A stretch of 64,000 nt of DNA from Nisaea denitrificans DSM 18348 (GCF_000426505.1 NZ_KE384531.1:548161-612160); one strand, 5' to 3'; positions 44,566 through 54,560 are shown, counted from the first letter of the stretch. The notes: generated from the sequence alone by a model not told the origin. Made by a program: numbers and translations.

Positions 44566-45530
44566 GGTTCGAGCTGCGATTCCGCCAGAACTTCGAGACA
44601 GGCCATGCGGACGGCAACACCCATCTCGACCTGCTCACGGATCAGGCTGCGGTCAATATCGTCCGCCACGTCCGAATCGATTTCGACGCCACGGTTCATC
44701 GGCCCCGGATGCATGACCAGCGCGTCCGGCTTGGCGACGGAGAGTTTGTCGTGATCGAGGCCGAACAGCCGGTAATACTCGCGGACGGATGGCACGAAGC
44801 TGCCTTCCATACGTTCGTTCTGCAGCCGCAGCATCATCACGATGTCGCAGTCGGCAAGCCCGGTGCGCATGTCGTGATGTATCTCGACGCCGAGCCGTTC
44901 AAGGCCGGGCGGGATCAGGGTCGGCGGGGCGCAGACCCGGACCCGTGCGCCCATGATCGAGAGCAGATGGATATTGGAGCGGGCAACCCGGCTGTGGGCG
45001 ACATCGCCGCAGATCGCAACCTGCAGGCCGCTCAGGTCGCCCTTGCGGCGGCGGATCGTCAGCGCATCGAGCAGGGCCTGGGTCGGATGCTCGTGGGTGC
45101 CGTCGCCGGCATTGATGACTCCGCAATTCACCTTCTGCGCCAGCAGGTGCACTGCGCCCGAGTCGCCGTGCCGGATGGTCAACACATCCGGATGCATGGC
45201 GTTCAGGGTGACCGCCGTGTCGATCAGGGTTTCTCCCTTCTTCACCGAACTGGTCCCGACCGACATGTTGAGGACATCGGCGCCGAGCCGCTTGCCCGCC
45301 AGCTCGAAGCTGGTGCGCGTGCGGGTCGAGTTCTCGAAGAAAAGGTTGATGATTGTGCGGCCACGCAGGCTGGACATTTTCTTGTCCGCGCGGCGGTTGA
45401 TGTCGACATAGCGGTCGGAAAGATCCAGGAGCGCTTCAATGTCGGGGCGCGATAGGCCTTCGATGCCGAGCAGGTGTCGGAGTCGGAGCGCGGGCGCGTC
45501 ACTTTGGGGCGTGGGCTGAGTGCTAGTCAT
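44547..45530 (-). CDS. pyrB: Aspartate carbamoyltransferase catalytic subunit
   Basis: Joins carbamoyl phosphate and aspartate, the committed step of pyrimidine synthesis. The 327-residue protein shows the carbamoyl-phosphate motif [20 protein letters not shown], the catalytic-loop segment TSSVKKGET, the [20 protein letters not shown] region and the Asp-binding area [10 protein letters not shown] and [15 protein letters not shown] 45530 gives TSTQPTPQ before the conserved LLGIEGLSR; the longer open frame upstream is not coding. It overlaps pyrC' by 19 bases. No pyrI is present, which fits a PyrB-PyrC' complex. Confidence 0.96.
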   Translation of the reverse strand: MTSTQPTPQSDAPALRLRHLLGIEGLSRPDIEALLDLSDRYVDINRRADKKMSSLRGRTIINLFFENSTRTRTSFELAGKRLGADVLNMSVGTSSVKKGETLIDTAVTLNAMHPDVLTIRHGDSGAVHLLAQKVNCGVINAGDGTHEHPTQALLDALTIRRRKGDLSGLQVAICGDVAHSRVARSNIHLLSIMGARVRVCAPPTLIPPGLERLGVEIHHDMRTGLADCDIVMMLRLQNERMEGSFVPSVREYYRLFGLDHDKLSVAKPDALVMHPGPMNRGVEIDSDVADDIDRSLIREQVEMGVAVRMACLEVLAESQLEPWAKNQ

Positions 45531-45797
45531 TAAAGGCCCGTTATACGCATCGCCCCCCTGACCCGGCAAGGACGATCGCGAGGACTTTTGTCTTTTAGCG
45601 TGGAGGCGGCGGATCTCCTGTCGAACAACAGTGTGCGTGACTGGATATTTAAGTGTGCCGGATGTGTCGCGCGCCTTGCCGTGCGCGGGAATCGGGTGTG
45701 ACCGGGGGCGGCCAGGCGGTTCCCGCCCTATACAATTGCCGATGCATTGGCTAACTCTGTTCCAGGAGATCCATCGCCAACTGACGGGCGGCCATTG

Positions 45798-46094
45798 ATG
45801 AGCGAACATGTTCCGCGGACAACGATACGGGTCGTGATTTCCGGTCGCGTCCAGGGTGTCTGGTATCGCGGGTGGACTGTGAGCGAGGCGAGCGGGGCCG
45901 GCCTTGACGGCTGGGTGCGGAACCGGAGCGACGGCACGGTCGAAGCGGTCTTTTCCGGCTCGTCCGATAGTGTGAATGCGATGATCGAAGCCTGCCGCAG
46001 CGGTCCGCCTGCAGCCAAGGTGACCGGCATTGAGTGTTTCGATGATGCCGATCCGCCCGGCCATTCCGGCTTCCATCAGCGGCCGACTCTCTGA
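45798..46094 (+). CDS. acyP: Acylphosphatase
   Basis: Small (98 residues) hydrolase of acyl phosphates such as carbamoyl phosphate. It has the catalytic-loop Arg in [20 protein letters not shown] and the Asn in [20 protein letters not shown], then the typical [21 protein letters not shown] 45798 was chosen; a TTG at 45747 would add an atypical extension. It is divergent from pyrB, whose substrate is carbamoyl phosphate, though a functional link is only suggestive. The 267 bases between them contain no gene I can see. Confidence 0.93.
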   Translation: MSEHVPRTTIRVVISGRVQGVWYRGWTVSEASGAGLDGWVRNRSDGTVEAVFSGSSDSVNAMIEACRSGPPAAKVTGIECFDDADPPGHSGFHQRPTL

Positions 46095-46101
46095 GACCAA
46101 A

Positions 46102-46524
46102 ATGCAGACTTTCGGACAGGCTTTGCCATCCTCCAGCGAGATGCTCCGGAGACTTGACTGGATCCGGGGGCTGATCGATCGGGAGAGCGATGGCGAGGGG
46201 TTGGATCTCTCGCCGCAGGCCGAGGCGCTTTTTGACGAGATGAGCCGGTGCTTTGCTGCCGGAGCCTGGTTGGCGGCACTCGTGCTCGCACAGGCGGCGC
46301 TGGATGCTGAATTGTATCAGGGGGACGTTGACGGGCTGGTTCAGAACGAGGCGCGGTTCGGAGCCGACTATCTCTGGCTGCGCAATCGGCGCAACCATCT
46401 TCTCCACGCGGACGACCCGCGTCCGGCCGTGACTGTTGCGGATCTGCAGCAGGATGGCCGGCTTCTTGAGCAGGAAGCACGCCGTGCAATAGGGCTTATG
46501 GTGAAAGCGGTCACGGCACGTTAG
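46102..46524 (+). CDS. Small helical protein with HEPN-like RxxxxH motif
   Basis: 140 residues, not assigned to a named family with certainty. It is mostly alpha-helical ([39 protein letters not shown]) and ends with [14 protein letters not shown] (about 92-105) followed by a long helix. The RN..RNxLLH pattern within an all-helical protein recalls HEPN/DUF4145-type domains, some of which are RNases; here that is inference. It starts seven bases after acylphosphatase (ATG 46102), probably in one transcript. A housekeeping role in alphaproteobacteria is as likely as a toxin role. Confidence 0.6.
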   Translation: MQTFGQALPSSSEMLRRLDWIRGLIDRESDGEGLDLSPQAEALFDEMSRCFAAGAWLAALVLAQAALDAELYQGDVDGLVQNEARFGADYLWLRNRRNHLLHADDPRPAVTVADLQQDGRLLEQEARRAIGLMVKAVTAR

Positions 46525-46542
46525 CCGGGCAGCGTAAGAGCC

Positions 46543-46821
46543 TTATCGCGAAAAGGTGCGATATTCCGGCTCGGCGAGGAACCAGACGGCAGCAGGGTTC
46601 GCCTGCAGAGATGTACGGCCTTTAAATTCTGTTTTCTGCAGCAGGCGTTTTTCGAGGAGGCCGAGAAGAAGATCTGCAATTGGTGTGTCGATGCGGGCAA
46701 TAAATTCTCCGACATCTTCTGGTTTCGACGGATTGTAGCCGTCCAAAATCAGGTCGAATACCTCACACTCGTCCGGCGACATTGTACGAACGGTGTCGGC
46801 TATGTTGGTCTGGTGGCGCAT
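46543..46821 (-). CDS. Conserved-looking small protein, possibly winged-helix-like
   Basis: 92-residue acidic protein, family not recognised. It reads MSPDECEVFDLILDGYNPSK near the N-terminus and IADLLLGLLEKRLLQKTEFKG toward the end, which could form a helix-helix-wing layout. It stands convergent to the HEPN-like gene (18 bases between stops) and has an AT-rich upstream region with a weak promoter pair (TTAACT-17-TACTAT on the minus strand). ATG 46821 has no clear Shine-Dalgarno; ATG 46782 is an alternative. Coding is supported by the open frame and local context only. Confidence 0.5.
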   Translation of the reverse strand: MRHQTNIADTVRTMSPDECEVFDLILDGYNPSKPEDVGEFIARIDTPIADLLLGLLEKRLLQKTEFKGRTSLQANPAAVWFLAEPEYRTFSR

Positions 46822-46941
46822 TATTCGAAAACCAGATCGTTCAGATGAATGTCTCCATATAGTATCGACTCAATATCGTTAAGTTAATGTGAAATTTCTT
46901 TAAAATACATTTTATCAGCTGTGCGTTTCCGGGCTTTTTCT

Positions 46942-47625
46942 TTATGCGACGGAGCCGGTTTCGTCCTGACGGCAGAATTGTTGTCCCGGCCCAAAAACGG
47001 TCTCAAACGCGGCGCGCAATTCGATGTCAGCTTCCGCCATTGAAACCAGTTGCCCCATGTCGTGCAGGCTGGTGACGCCGTGCTCGCTGATGCCGCAGGG
47101 TACGATCCCCTCGAAATGGGATAGCTCCGGCTCTACGTTGATCGACACGCCGTGCATGGAAACCCAGCGTTTCAGGCGCACGCCTATGGCGGCGATCTTG
47201 TCCTCCCGTAGGGGGGAGCCGATATCGCCACGTGTCACCCAGATGCCGACGCGGCCGTCGCGCCGCTCTCCCTTGACGTTGAAGGCCGAGAGCGTGCGGA
47301 TGATCCAGTCTTCCAGGGCGCTTACGTAAGCACGGATGTCTTGTTTGCGTGCTTTCAGATCGAGCAGCACATAGGCCACTCGCTGACCGGGGCCATGATA
47401 GGTGTATTGGCCGCCGCGGCCGGTCTGGAAGATCGGAAAGCGGTCGGTTTCCAGAAGGTCTTCCGGGTTCGCGCTGGTACCGGCCGTATAGAGGGGAGGG
47501 TGTTCCAGAAGCCAGACGAGTTCCGGCGCGGTCCCCTCGCGAATGGCCGCCGCGCGGGCGTCCATTTCAGCAAGCGCGTCCGGATAGGCGACCGGTTTAT
47601 CGGATATCCGCCATTCAACCGTCAT
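46942..47625 (-). CDS. lipB: Octanoyl-[ACP]:protein N-octanoyltransferase
   Basis: Moves the octanoyl group from ACP to lipoyl domains, the first step of lipoate synthesis for 2-oxoacid dehydrogenases. The 227-residue protein has [20 protein letters not shown], the binding motif [17 protein letters not shown], the catalytic Lys in [20 protein letters not shown] and the catalytic Cys in GIVPCGI. All are the expected LipB residues. It is a single leftward gene. Confidence 0.96.
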   Translation of the reverse strand: MTVEWRISDKPVAYPDALAEMDARAAAIREGTAPELVWLLEHPPLYTAGTSANPEDLLETDRFPIFQTGRGGQYTYHGPGQRVAYVLLDLKARKQDIRAYVSALEDWIIRTLSAFNVKGERRDGRVGIWVTRGDIGSPLREDKIAAIGVRLKRWVSMHGVSINVEPELSHFEGIVPCGISEHGVTSLHDMGQLVSMAEADIELRAAFETVFGPGQQFCRQDETGSVA

Positions 47626-47781
47626 GGTAATTTTGTTCCTGGCATCGTCATATCTCTCCTGGCCGGGTCAAAGTTTTTTCGCATCCATGCTCTTTTCCGC
47701 ACAATGCTACTTGATCCCGTTAAAGGGATTTGCTACTCCCCCGCATCCCGAAGGCGCAAGCCTTCAGATGTCACCACATGT

Positions 47782-47868
47782 GCGGTCGTGGCGGAATTGG
47801 TAGACGCGCAGCGTTGAGGTCGCTGTCCTGGAAACAGGGTGGAAGTTCGAGTCTTCTCGACCGCACCA
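47782..47868 (+). tRNA. tRNA-Leu (anticodon GAG)
   Basis: A class II tRNA of 87 bases including an encoded CCA. The acceptor GCGGTCG pairs with CGACCGC and the discriminator is A. The D-loop is GGAATTGGTAGAC. The anticodon stem CAGCG/CGCTG holds loop TTGAGGT, with anticodon GAG at 47816-47818. A long variable arm (TCCTGGAAACAGGGTGG) and T-loop GTTCGAGTC follow. It reads CUC and CUU codons. Confidence 0.97.
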
Positions 47869-47983
47869 TCTCTCTCAGTATCATAATGACTTAATTGCCT
47901 TTCGGCGCCATATCTGCTGTGGCGTTATAAGGCTATGCGGTCTATCCAATGACCGGATGCGGATGTGATCGGGGAGAGCCATC

Positions 47984-50272
47984 GTGGCTGACGAACTGAA
48001 GGAAGCGGCACTTTATTTTCACAAGTACCCAAGGCCGGGGAAGCTGACGGTCGAAGCGACCAAGCCACTTGCGACCCAGCGTGACCTCTCTCTTGCCTAT
48101 TCTCCGGGTGTTGCCTACGCCTGCATGGCCATCGTTGAAGATCCGAACGAAGTCCGGAACATGACGGCCCGCGGAAACCTCGTCGGCGTGATCACGAACG
48201 GGACCGCGGTGCTTGGCCTCGGCAATATCGGGCCGCTCGCCTCCAAGCCGGTGATGGAAGGCAAGGCCGTCCTCTTCAAGAAGTTCGCTTATATCGACGT
48301 GTTCGACCTTGAGGTCGATGAGCTCGATGTCGACAAGTTCTGCGATGTCGTAGCCTCACTGGAGCCGACTTTCGGCGGTATCAATCTCGAAGACATCAAG
48401 GCGCCGGAATGCTTTGAAATCGAGGAGAAGCTCCGCGCCAGGATGAACATCCCGGTTTTCCATGACGACCAGCACGGCACGGCCATTATTGTCGCGGCGG
48501 CAATCCTCAGCGGTCTTCGCTGCGTCGACAAGAAGCTGGAAGACATCAAACTGGTCACCTCCGGTGCCGGCGCTGCGGCGCTCGCCTGCTTGAAGCTGCT
48601 CGTCTCAATGGGTGTGAAGTACGAGAACGTTACCGTCACGGACATTGATGGTGTGGTCTACAAGGGCCGCGCCGCGATGAACCCGCACCTGGAAGCGTTT
48701 GCCCAGGAAACCGATGCCCGCACTCTGGGCGAGGTCATTGATGGTGCCGACGTCTTCCTTGGTCTTTCCGCGCCGGGCGTGCTGAAGCAGGACATGGTCA
48801 AGAAGATGGCGAAGGACCCGCTGGTTCTCGCTCTTGCCAATCCGGACCCGGAAATCACGCCGGAAGATGTGCGCGCCGTCCGTCCGGACGCGCTGATCTG
48901 CACCGGCCGGTCGGACTACCCGAACCAGGTGAACAACGTTCTCTGCTTCCCGTATATTTTCCGCGGGGCGCTTGATGTCGGGGCGACCACGATCAACGAG
49001 GAAATGAAGATCGCCGCGGTCGAGGCCATCGCCGATTTGGCTCAGCAGGAAGCCTCCGACGTTGTCGCGAGCGCTTATGGCGGAGAGGCTCCTTCCTTTG
49101 GCCCGGAATATCTGATTCCGAAGCCGTTCGATCCGCGCCTGATCCTGGAGATCGCGCCGCGTGTCGCCAAGGCCGCGATGGATAGCGGCGTCGCCACCAT
49201 GCCGATGGAGGATTTCGACTGGTATCACGAGAAGCTGAGCCAGTTCGTCTACCGCTCCGGTCAGGTGATGCGCCCGGTGGTGCTATCCGCCAAGCAGGAC
49301 CCGAAGCGTATTGCCTTTGCGGAAGGCGAGCAGGACCGGATCCTGCGCGCCGCCCAGAGCATCGTGGATGAAGGCATTGCACGTCCGTTGTTGATTGGCC
49401 GGCGCGATGTAATCGCCGGAAAGATCGAGGATCTGCATCTCCGTCTGAAGCCGGACGAGGATATCGAGATCGTTGATATGCAGAATGACGATCGACTCGA
49501 TTCCTTCGCTGCGACCTATCACAAGATGATGGCCCGGCGCGGGGTTGCGCCAGACCGGGCGCGGCAGATCATGCGCAACAGGCCGACCGCGATTTCGTCG
49601 ATCATGGTGTGTCAGGGTGAGGCCGATGCCGGTATCTGCGGCGCGATTGGCCGCTGGCGAGATCATCTTGTTGAAGTCATTGATATCATTGGTCCGCGCG
49701 CGGATGTGCATCGCTGCACGGCTCTCAGTCTTCTGATCATGCCGCAGGGACCGATCTTCATTCTCGACACCCACGTAAACCCGACGCCGAGCGCCTCGGA
49801 TCTGGTGGAAATGGTCGGGCTTGCAACCACGGAAGTGCGCAGCTTCGGCATTGAGCCGAAGGTCGCCCTGTTGTCGCATTCCAACTTCGGCTCATCAAAT
49901 CTGGAGTCTGCGGTCCGGATGCGGGAATCGATTCCTGCGCTGAAAAAGGCTTATCCCGATATCGAGATCGAGGGGGAGATGCATGCCGATGCGGCGCTCA
50001 GCGAGGCGACTCGTGACCGGGCTTTCCCGGGCGCAGGTCTTACCGGGGCCGCGAACCTGCTGGTCATGCCGGGGATCGATGCTGCCAATATCTCCTTCAA
50101 TCTGCTGAAGACGCTCGGTCGCGGCCTGTCGGTCGGGCCGATCCTGCTCGGCACGGCGTATCCGATGCATATCCTGACATCGTCGGTCACCGTACGCGGC
50201 ATCATCAACATGGCAGCCGTTGCTGTTGTCGACGCACAGGAGCATCACCGCATCCGTGCCAAAAAGGGGTGA
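47984..50272 (+). CDS. maeB: NADP-dependent malic enzyme with phosphotransacetylase-like domain
   Basis: Decarboxylates malate to pyruvate with NADP+, a supply of NADPH and pyruvate. The 762-residue length is that of the fused MaeB type. The malic enzyme part (about 1-430) shows [31 protein letters not shown] and the nucleotide-binding [16 protein letters not shown] and IDGVVYKGR. The C-terminal part (about 440-762) resembles phosphate acetyltransferase and normally has a regulatory, not catalytic, role. Start is GTG 47984 after GGGGAGAG. mgtE follows four bases later. Confidence 0.96.
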   Translation: MADELKEAALYFHKYPRPGKLTVEATKPLATQRDLSLAYSPGVAYACMAIVEDPNEVRNMTARGNLVGVITNGTAVLGLGNIGPLASKPVMEGKAVLFKKFAYIDVFDLEVDELDVDKFCDVVASLEPTFGGINLEDIKAPECFEIEEKLRARMNIPVFHDDQHGTAIIVAAAILSGLRCVDKKLEDIKLVTSGAGAAALACLKLLVSMGVKYENVTVTDIDGVVYKGRAAMNPHLEAFAQETDARTLGEVIDGADVFLGLSAPGVLKQDMVKKMAKDPLVLALANPDPEITPEDVRAVRPDALICTGRSDYPNQVNNVLCFPYIFRGALDVGATTINEEMKIAAVEAIADLAQQEASDVVASAYGGEAPSFGPEYLIPKPFDPRLILEIAPRVAKAAMDSGVATMPMEDFDWYHEKLSQFVYRSGQVMRPVVLSAKQDPKRIAFAEGEQDRILRAAQSIVDEGIARPLLIGRRDVIAGKIEDLHLRLKPDEDIEIVDMQNDDRLDSFAATYHKMMARRGVAPDRARQIMRNRPTAISSIMVCQGEADAGICGAIGRWRDHLVEVIDIIGPRADVHRCTALSLLIMPQGPIFILDTHVNPTPSASDLVEMVGLATTEVRSFGIEPKVALLSHSNFGSSNLESAVRMRESIPALKKAYPDIEIEGEMHADAALSEATRDRAFPGAGLTGAANLLVMPGIDAANISFNLLKTLGRGLSVGPILLGTAYPMHILTSSVTVRGIINMAAVAVVDAQEHHRIRAKKG

Positions 50273-50276
50273 GCCG

Positions 50277-51809
50277 GTGAGCGTCGATGGTCCCAACGAT
50301 CACGTGCAGGAGCCAGTGGAGCCTGTCGGCGCCGAGAAGCTTCCCGGCGATGAAGCGGCGGTCATCCAACGCAAGGCGCGGGCCAAGCGCAAAAAGAAGA
50401 AGCTGAAGCGGCGGATCCGGTCTCTGGAGAAAGAACTCGCCGTTTATGACAGCGTTGCTGCCTCGAAGCTTTATGGGCTTACGCCGGAGCTGGAAAAGGA
50501 AGTGGCGCAGGCGCTGGCTGGAGAAAATCCGCGCCAGCTCTACCGGCTTGTGCGTCCGCTGCACGCCGCCGACCATGCCGACCTGATCGAGCGTTATTCG
50601 GGACGTAACCGGGAAGCGCTGGTTGTCGTTCTGGGGCGCTATTTCGACCCCGAGACCCTGACCTACCTCGACGACAAGGTGCGTGAGGAAGTGATTCCTC
50701 TGCTTGACGAGGAGGTTCTCAGGAACGCCATGCACATGCTGGAATCCGACGATGCTGTCGAGATTCTGGGGGAATTGGACGACGACGAACAGGCGCGTCT
50801 GCTTGACACCATGCCTGACCGCGAACGCGCGATGGTCGAGGAGGGTCTGGCCTACGACGAGGCCAGTGCCGGTCGTCTCATGCAGCGTGAGATGGTGACG
50901 GTTCCGGAGCACTGGACTGTCGGCCAAACCATTGACTTCCTGCGCACCACGGAACAGCTGCCGAATTATTTTTACGATATCTACGTTGTCGACCCGGCTC
51001 ATCACCCTTTTGGGAAACTGTCGCTCAGCCGCTTGCTGCGGAGCAAGCGTCCGGTGCGGGTAGCTGACGTCATGAGTACGGATTTCCACAAGGTGCCGCT
51101 CGTGATGGACCAGGAAGACGTCGCCATGATGTTCCGGCAATACGGGCTTGTTTCCGCGCCGGTAGTGGACGCTGACGAGCGGCTGATCGGTATGATCACG
51201 GTGGATGACGTGGTCGATGTCATGAACGAGGAGGCGGAGGAAGACATCCTGCGGCTCGGCGGTGTGGCGAATGACGATCTGCATGGCAGTTTGTTGAGCA
51301 CCACCCGCAGCCGGTTCTCCTGGCTGGCGGTCAACCTGGTGACGGCGATTGTCGCCTCCGGCGTGATCGGTGCCTTCGAGACCACGATCGAGAAGATCGT
51401 TGCCCTCGCGGTGCTGATGCCGATTGTCGCCTCCATGGGCGGCAATGCAGGAACCCAGACTTTGACCGTCGCCGTGCGGGCGCTGTCCATGCGTGAGTTG
51501 AGTTCCACCAACGCCTTCAAATTCGTGATGAAGGAAATGACGGTGGGATCCCTGAACGGGATAATGTTCGCACTGATCGCGGCCGGCGCCTGCTGGGCCT
51601 GGTTCGGGGACCCGAAGATCGCGGCGGTGATGGCTTCGGCCATGGTGATCAATCTTTTTGTCGCCGGTCTTTCCGGTACGCTGATCCCGATCACGCTTGA
51701 GCGGTTCAAGATCGATCCGGCCGTCGCCTCCACGGTATTCCTAACCACAGTGACGGATGTGGTCGGCTTCTTCACCTTCCTCGGGCTTGCGGCGCTGTTC
51801 CTGATATAA
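50277..51809 (+). CDS. mgtE: Magnesium transporter MgtE
   Basis: Mg2+ channel gated by intracellular Mg2+. The 510-residue protein has an MgtE N-domain (ALAGENPRQLYRLVRPLHAA to YDEASAGRLMQREMVTVPE), two CBS domains (VVDPAHHPFGKLSLSRLLR; VSAPVVDADERLIGMITVDD), and five C-terminal membrane helices with the signature PIVASMGGNAGTQT. An uncommon basic stretch (KARAKRKKKKLKRRIR) precedes the N-domain. GTG 50277 was chosen because it lies just after the maeB stop; upstream codons lie inside maeB. It is probably cotranscribed with maeB. Confidence 0.94.
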   Translation: MSVDGPNDHVQEPVEPVGAEKLPGDEAAVIQRKARAKRKKKKLKRRIRSLEKELAVYDSVAASKLYGLTPELEKEVAQALAGENPRQLYRLVRPLHAADHADLIERYSGRNREALVVVLGRYFDPETLTYLDDKVREEVIPLLDEEVLRNAMHMLESDDAVEILGELDDDEQARLLDTMPDRERAMVEEGLAYDEASAGRLMQREMVTVPEHWTVGQTIDFLRTTEQLPNYFYDIYVVDPAHHPFGKLSLSRLLRSKRPVRVADVMSTDFHKVPLVMDQEDVAMMFRQYGLVSAPVVDADERLIGMITVDDVVDVMNEEAEEDILRLGGVANDDLHGSLLSTTRSRFSWLAVNLVTAIVASGVIGAFETTIEKIVALAVLMPIVASMGGNAGTQTLTVAVRALSMRELSSTNAFKFVMKEMTVGSLNGIMFALIAAGACWAWFGDPKIAAVMASAMVINLFVAGLSGTLIPITLERFKIDPAVASTVFLTTVTDVVGFFTFLGLAALFLI

Positions 51810-51816
51810 CCGGTTT

Positions 51817-51836
51817 GATTGACGTTAGCGTCAATC
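51817..51836. promoter_or_regulatory. Palindromic operator upstream of liuR
   Basis: GATTGACGTTAGCGTCAATC is an inverted repeat with a single central mismatch, 17 bases before the MerR-type regulator gene. Its half-site TTGACG(T) recurs at 52242-52259, so it is the likely autoregulatory site. Confidence 0.75.
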
Positions 51837-51853
51837 GGTGATTTCCTTTTCCG

Positions 51854-52246
51854 ATGCTGAAGGAAATCACCACGGCGGATCTTGCCCGCGAGTACGATCT
51901 GACAACACGAGCGATCCGGCATTATGAGGCTCTGGGGCTGATCTGCCCGGCCCGGCGCGGTCGCACGCGGATTTTCAGCCAGCGGGACAAGGTGCGTGTC
52001 GGTCTTATTGCGCGGGGGCGGAGGCTTGGCCTCTCCCTTGAGGAAATCCGTGAAATCATTGACCTCTATGATGCCGAACGGGGCGAGGAGCGGCAGATCC
52101 TGCTGCTCCTTGGAAAGCTCCGGGCGCGGCGCTCCAAGCTGCAGGAACAGGTGCGTGAGATGACCCTGATCCTGGACGAACTCGATGCCGTCGAGGCGAG
52201 TTGCATTGAGTCGTTGACGGATCTGGCCAAAGACGGGAATGATTGA
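51854..52246 (+). CDS. liuR: MerR-family regulator of leucine/isovalerate catabolism (LiuR-like)
   Basis: 130-residue MerR-type regulator: an N-terminal winged helix (TTADLAREYDLTTRAIRHYE, RIFSQRDKVRVGLIARGRRL) and a C-terminal dimerisation coiled coil (KLRARRSKLQEQVREMTLIL). The metal-binding Cys pattern of metal-sensing MerR proteins is absent; only one Cys is present. It is directly upstream of the isovalerate genes and flanked by two near-identical palindromes, the usual setting of LiuR. The effector is presumably a pathway CoA ester, but this is not visible in the sequence. Shine-Dalgarno is weak. Confidence 0.88.
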   Translation: MLKEITTADLAREYDLTTRAIRHYEALGLICPARRGRTRIFSQRDKVRVGLIARGRRLGLSLEEIREIIDLYDAERGEERQILLLLGKLRARRSKLQEQVREMTLILDELDAVEASCIESLTDLAKDGND

Positions 52247-52259
52247 CGTGAACGTCAAT
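52242..52259. promoter_or_regulatory. Second LiuR-type operator, at the liuR stop and before the catabolic genes
   Basis: ATTGACGTGAACGTCAAT is an inverted repeat with one central mismatch and the same arms as the site at 51817-51836. It covers the liuR stop codon and ends nine bases before the thioesterase ATG at 52269. Confidence 0.75.
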
Positions 52260-52268
52260 GAAGGTCCG

Positions 52269-52730
52269 ATGTCCAGATTTCAGACACCCAATCCAGATTT
52301 TGCCGGTCGTGTGCGGGAAAGCTTCGCGCGGCAGGCTTTCATGGAGCATATCGGCGCCGTGCTTTCCGATGTCGCGCCGGGCCGCTGCGTGATTGACCTT
52401 CCCTACAGGGAAGAATTGACCCAGCAGCATGGTTTCTTCCATGGCGGTATTATTGGCACGCTTGCGGACAATGCCTGCGGCTATGCTGCCTTTACGCTGG
52501 CGCCGGCGGATGCGAGCATCCTGACCGTCGAATACAAGATGAATATCGTCTCGCCCGGAGATGGGGAGCAGCTGGTTGCCAGGGCTGACGTTGTCAGGCC
52601 CGGACGCTCGCTTGTGGTCTGCCGGTGCGACGTTCTTGCGGTGAAGAACGGCACAGAAAAACTGGCCGCGACCGCGCTTGCCACAATGATGCTCATGCAT
52701 GGTCGCGAAGACGACCGAAGCGGCAACTGA
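52269..52730 (+). CDS. PaaI-type hotdog thioesterase
   Basis: 153-residue hotdog-fold protein likely hydrolysing acyl-CoA esters. The active-site region QQHGFFHGGIIGTLADNACG is the PaaI pattern with the catalytic Asp near its end, followed by LTVEYKMNIVSPGDG and VVCRCDVLAVKNG. ATG 52269 (after GAAGG) was preferred to ATG 52239, which lies inside liuR and under the operator. As the first gene behind the operator, it may relieve CoA trapping during leucine breakdown; the substrate is unknown. Confidence 0.88.
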   Translation: MSRFQTPNPDFAGRVRESFARQAFMEHIGAVLSDVAPGRCVIDLPYREELTQQHGFFHGGIIGTLADNACGYAAFTLAPADASILTVEYKMNIVSPGDGEQLVARADVVRPGRSLVVCRCDVLAVKNGTEKLAATALATMMLMHGREDDRSGN

Positions 52731-52762
52731 CGCCGTAAAAATGCAAAGCGGAGGAAACAAGA

Positions 52763-53935
52763 ATGATCCCGAATGATATCCCCTCGCTGAACTATGATCT
52801 GGGCGAGACCGCGGACATGCTGCGCGATGCGGTGCGTTCTTTCTCGGCGGATGAAATTGCGCCGCGTGCGGCGGAGATCGACCGGTCAAACGAGTTCCCG
52901 ATGGATCTCTGGCCGAAGCTTGGCGCGCTCGGTGTGCTTGGCGTGACCGTGGACGAGAAGTACGGCGGCGCCGGGATGGGCTATCTCGAGCATTCCGTTG
53001 CCATGGAAGAGATCAGCCGGGCGTCGGCATCTGTCGGCTTGAGTTACGGCGCCCATTCCAATCTCTGCGTCAACCAGATCCGGCTGAATGGCACCGAGGA
53101 GCAGCGGCAGAAATATCTGCCGAAGCTAATCTCCGGGGAGCATGTTGGCGCGCTGGCCATGAGCGAGCCCGGCGCTGGCTCTGACGTCGTGTCCATGAAG
53201 CTGCGCGCGGAAAAGAAGGGTGATCGTTACGTCCTGAACGGCACCAAGATGTGGATTACCAACGGCCCGGACGCGGACACGCTGGTGGTTTATGCCAAGA
53301 CCGATCCGGACGCGCATCAGCACGGCATCACCGCTTTTCTGGTGGAGAAGGGCTTCAAGGGATTCTCGACGGCGCAGAAGCTGGACAAGCTCGGCATGCG
53401 GGGCTCGAACACGTGCGAGCTGGTGTTCGAGAATTGCGAGATCCCGGAGGAAAACGTTCTCGGCCAGCTGAATGGCGGCGCCCGGGTACTGATGAGCGGG
53501 CTCGATTACGAGCGCGCGGTGCTGGCTGCCGGATCGCTCGGCATCATGCAGGCCTGCATGGATATCGTCGTGCCCTACATCCATGAGCGTAAACAGTTCG
53601 GCAAGTCGATTGGCGAGTTCCAGCTCATGCAGGGCAAGATCGCTGACATGTATGTAACGATGAATTCGGCCAAGGCCTATGTCTATGCCGTGGCCAAGGC
53701 CTGCGACCGGGGAGAGGTCACCCGGAAGGACGCCGCCGGCGCGATTCTCTACGCTGCCGAAAAGGCAACCTGGATGGCGCTTGAAGCAATTCAGTGCCTC
53801 GGCGGCAACGGGTACATCAACGACACCGCGACCGGGCGGCTGCTGCGCGACGCCAAGCTGTACGAGATCGGCGCCGGTACCAGCGAAATTCGCCGGATGC
53901 TGATTGGCCGCGAACTCTTCAAGGAAACCGCCTGA
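52763..53935 (+). CDS. liuA: Isovaleryl-CoA dehydrogenase
   Basis: FAD enzyme oxidising isovaleryl-CoA to 3-methylcrotonyl-CoA in leucine breakdown. The 390 residues match the acyl-CoA dehydrogenase fold: [38 protein letters not shown] (FAD/acyl region), [19 protein letters not shown] and [21 protein letters not shown] Glu at about 250 ([12 protein letters not shown]) is at the isovaleryl-CoA dehydrogenase-specific catalytic position, unlike the C-terminal Glu of other acyl-CoA dehydrogenases. GGAGG precedes the ATG at 52763. It leads the catabolic cluster. Confidence 0.95.
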   Translation: MIPNDIPSLNYDLGETADMLRDAVRSFSADEIAPRAAEIDRSNEFPMDLWPKLGALGVLGVTVDEKYGGAGMGYLEHSVAMEEISRASASVGLSYGAHSNLCVNQIRLNGTEEQRQKYLPKLISGEHVGALAMSEPGAGSDVVSMKLRAEKKGDRYVLNGTKMWITNGPDADTLVVYAKTDPDAHQHGITAFLVEKGFKGFSTAQKLDKLGMRGSNTCELVFENCEIPEENVLGQLNGGARVLMSGLDYERAVLAAGSLGIMQACMDIVVPYIHERKQFGKSIGEFQLMQGKIADMYVTMNSAKAYVYAVAKACDRGEVTRKDAAGAILYAAEKATWMALEAIQCLGGNGYINDTATGRLLRDAKLYEIGAGTSEIRRMLIGRELFKETA

Positions 53936-53948
53936 CCGGGAGGGCCAC

Positions 53949-54560
53949 GTGGCCATCGATCATGAAAACGGCCTGATTCATGAGGCTGACGGCAAGCCGC
54001 GCTGCTGGTGGTGTGCCGGAGACGATCTCTACCGTCACTATCACGACACAGAATGGGGCCAGCGGGCGCGGGACGACCGCACGCTGTTCGAGAAGACCTG
54101 CCTTGAGGGCTTCCAGTCAGGACTTTCCTGGCTGACGATCCTCCGCAAGCGCGAGAATTTCCGCGCGGCCTTTGCCAATTTCGAAATCGAGAAGGTTGCC
54201 GCCTTCACCGATGCGGATATCGAGCGCTGCCTGCAGGATGCCGGGATCGTCCGGCACCGGGGCAAGATCGTCTCGACGATCAACAACGCAAAGCGGGCCA
54301 TTGAGCTGATCGAGAAGGAAGGCTCCCTCTCGGACTATGTCTGGGGTTTCAGGGCGGAGCATCGCGGACCGGAGCGGCTCGACTATGCGACCCTGCAGAC
54401 CATGGCCACCACACCGGAATCGACGGCGCTTTCCAAGGATCTGAAGAAGCGTGGCTGGAGCTTTGTCGGCCCGACCACGTGCTACGCTTTCATGCAGGCC
54501 ATGGGCATGGTCGACGATCATGTCGAGGGGTGTCACGTTACTGTCGGAGAGCGACGGTAG
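53949..54560 (+). CDS. tag: DNA-3-methyladenine glycosylase I
   Basis: Base-excision enzyme removing 3-methyladenine. The 203-residue product shows RCWWCAGDDLYRHYHDTEWG with the zinc-ligand Cys and His, FEKTCLEGFQSGLSWLTILR, VGPTTCYAFMQAMGMVDDH and the second His-Cys pair in DHVEGCH. GTG 53949 follows GGGAGGG and lies 13 bases after liuA. A DNA repair gene inside a leucine operon is unusual; there is no sign of a separate promoter. Confidence 0.94.
   Translation: MAIDHENGLIHEADGKPRCWWCAGDDLYRHYHDTEWGQRARDDRTLFEKTCLEGFQSGLSWLTILRKRENFRAAFANFEIEKVAAFTDADIERCLQDAGIVRHRGKIVSTINNAKRAIELIEKEGSLSDYVWGFRAEHRGPERLDYATLQTMATTPESTALSKDLKKRGWSFVGPTTCYAFMQAMGMVDDHVEGCHVTVGERR

Noticed and set aside
46102..46821. 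Toxin-antitoxin pair
   Set aside because: The two small genes are convergent, not an operon; neither shows a known antitoxin fold, and the first appears tied to acylphosphatase.
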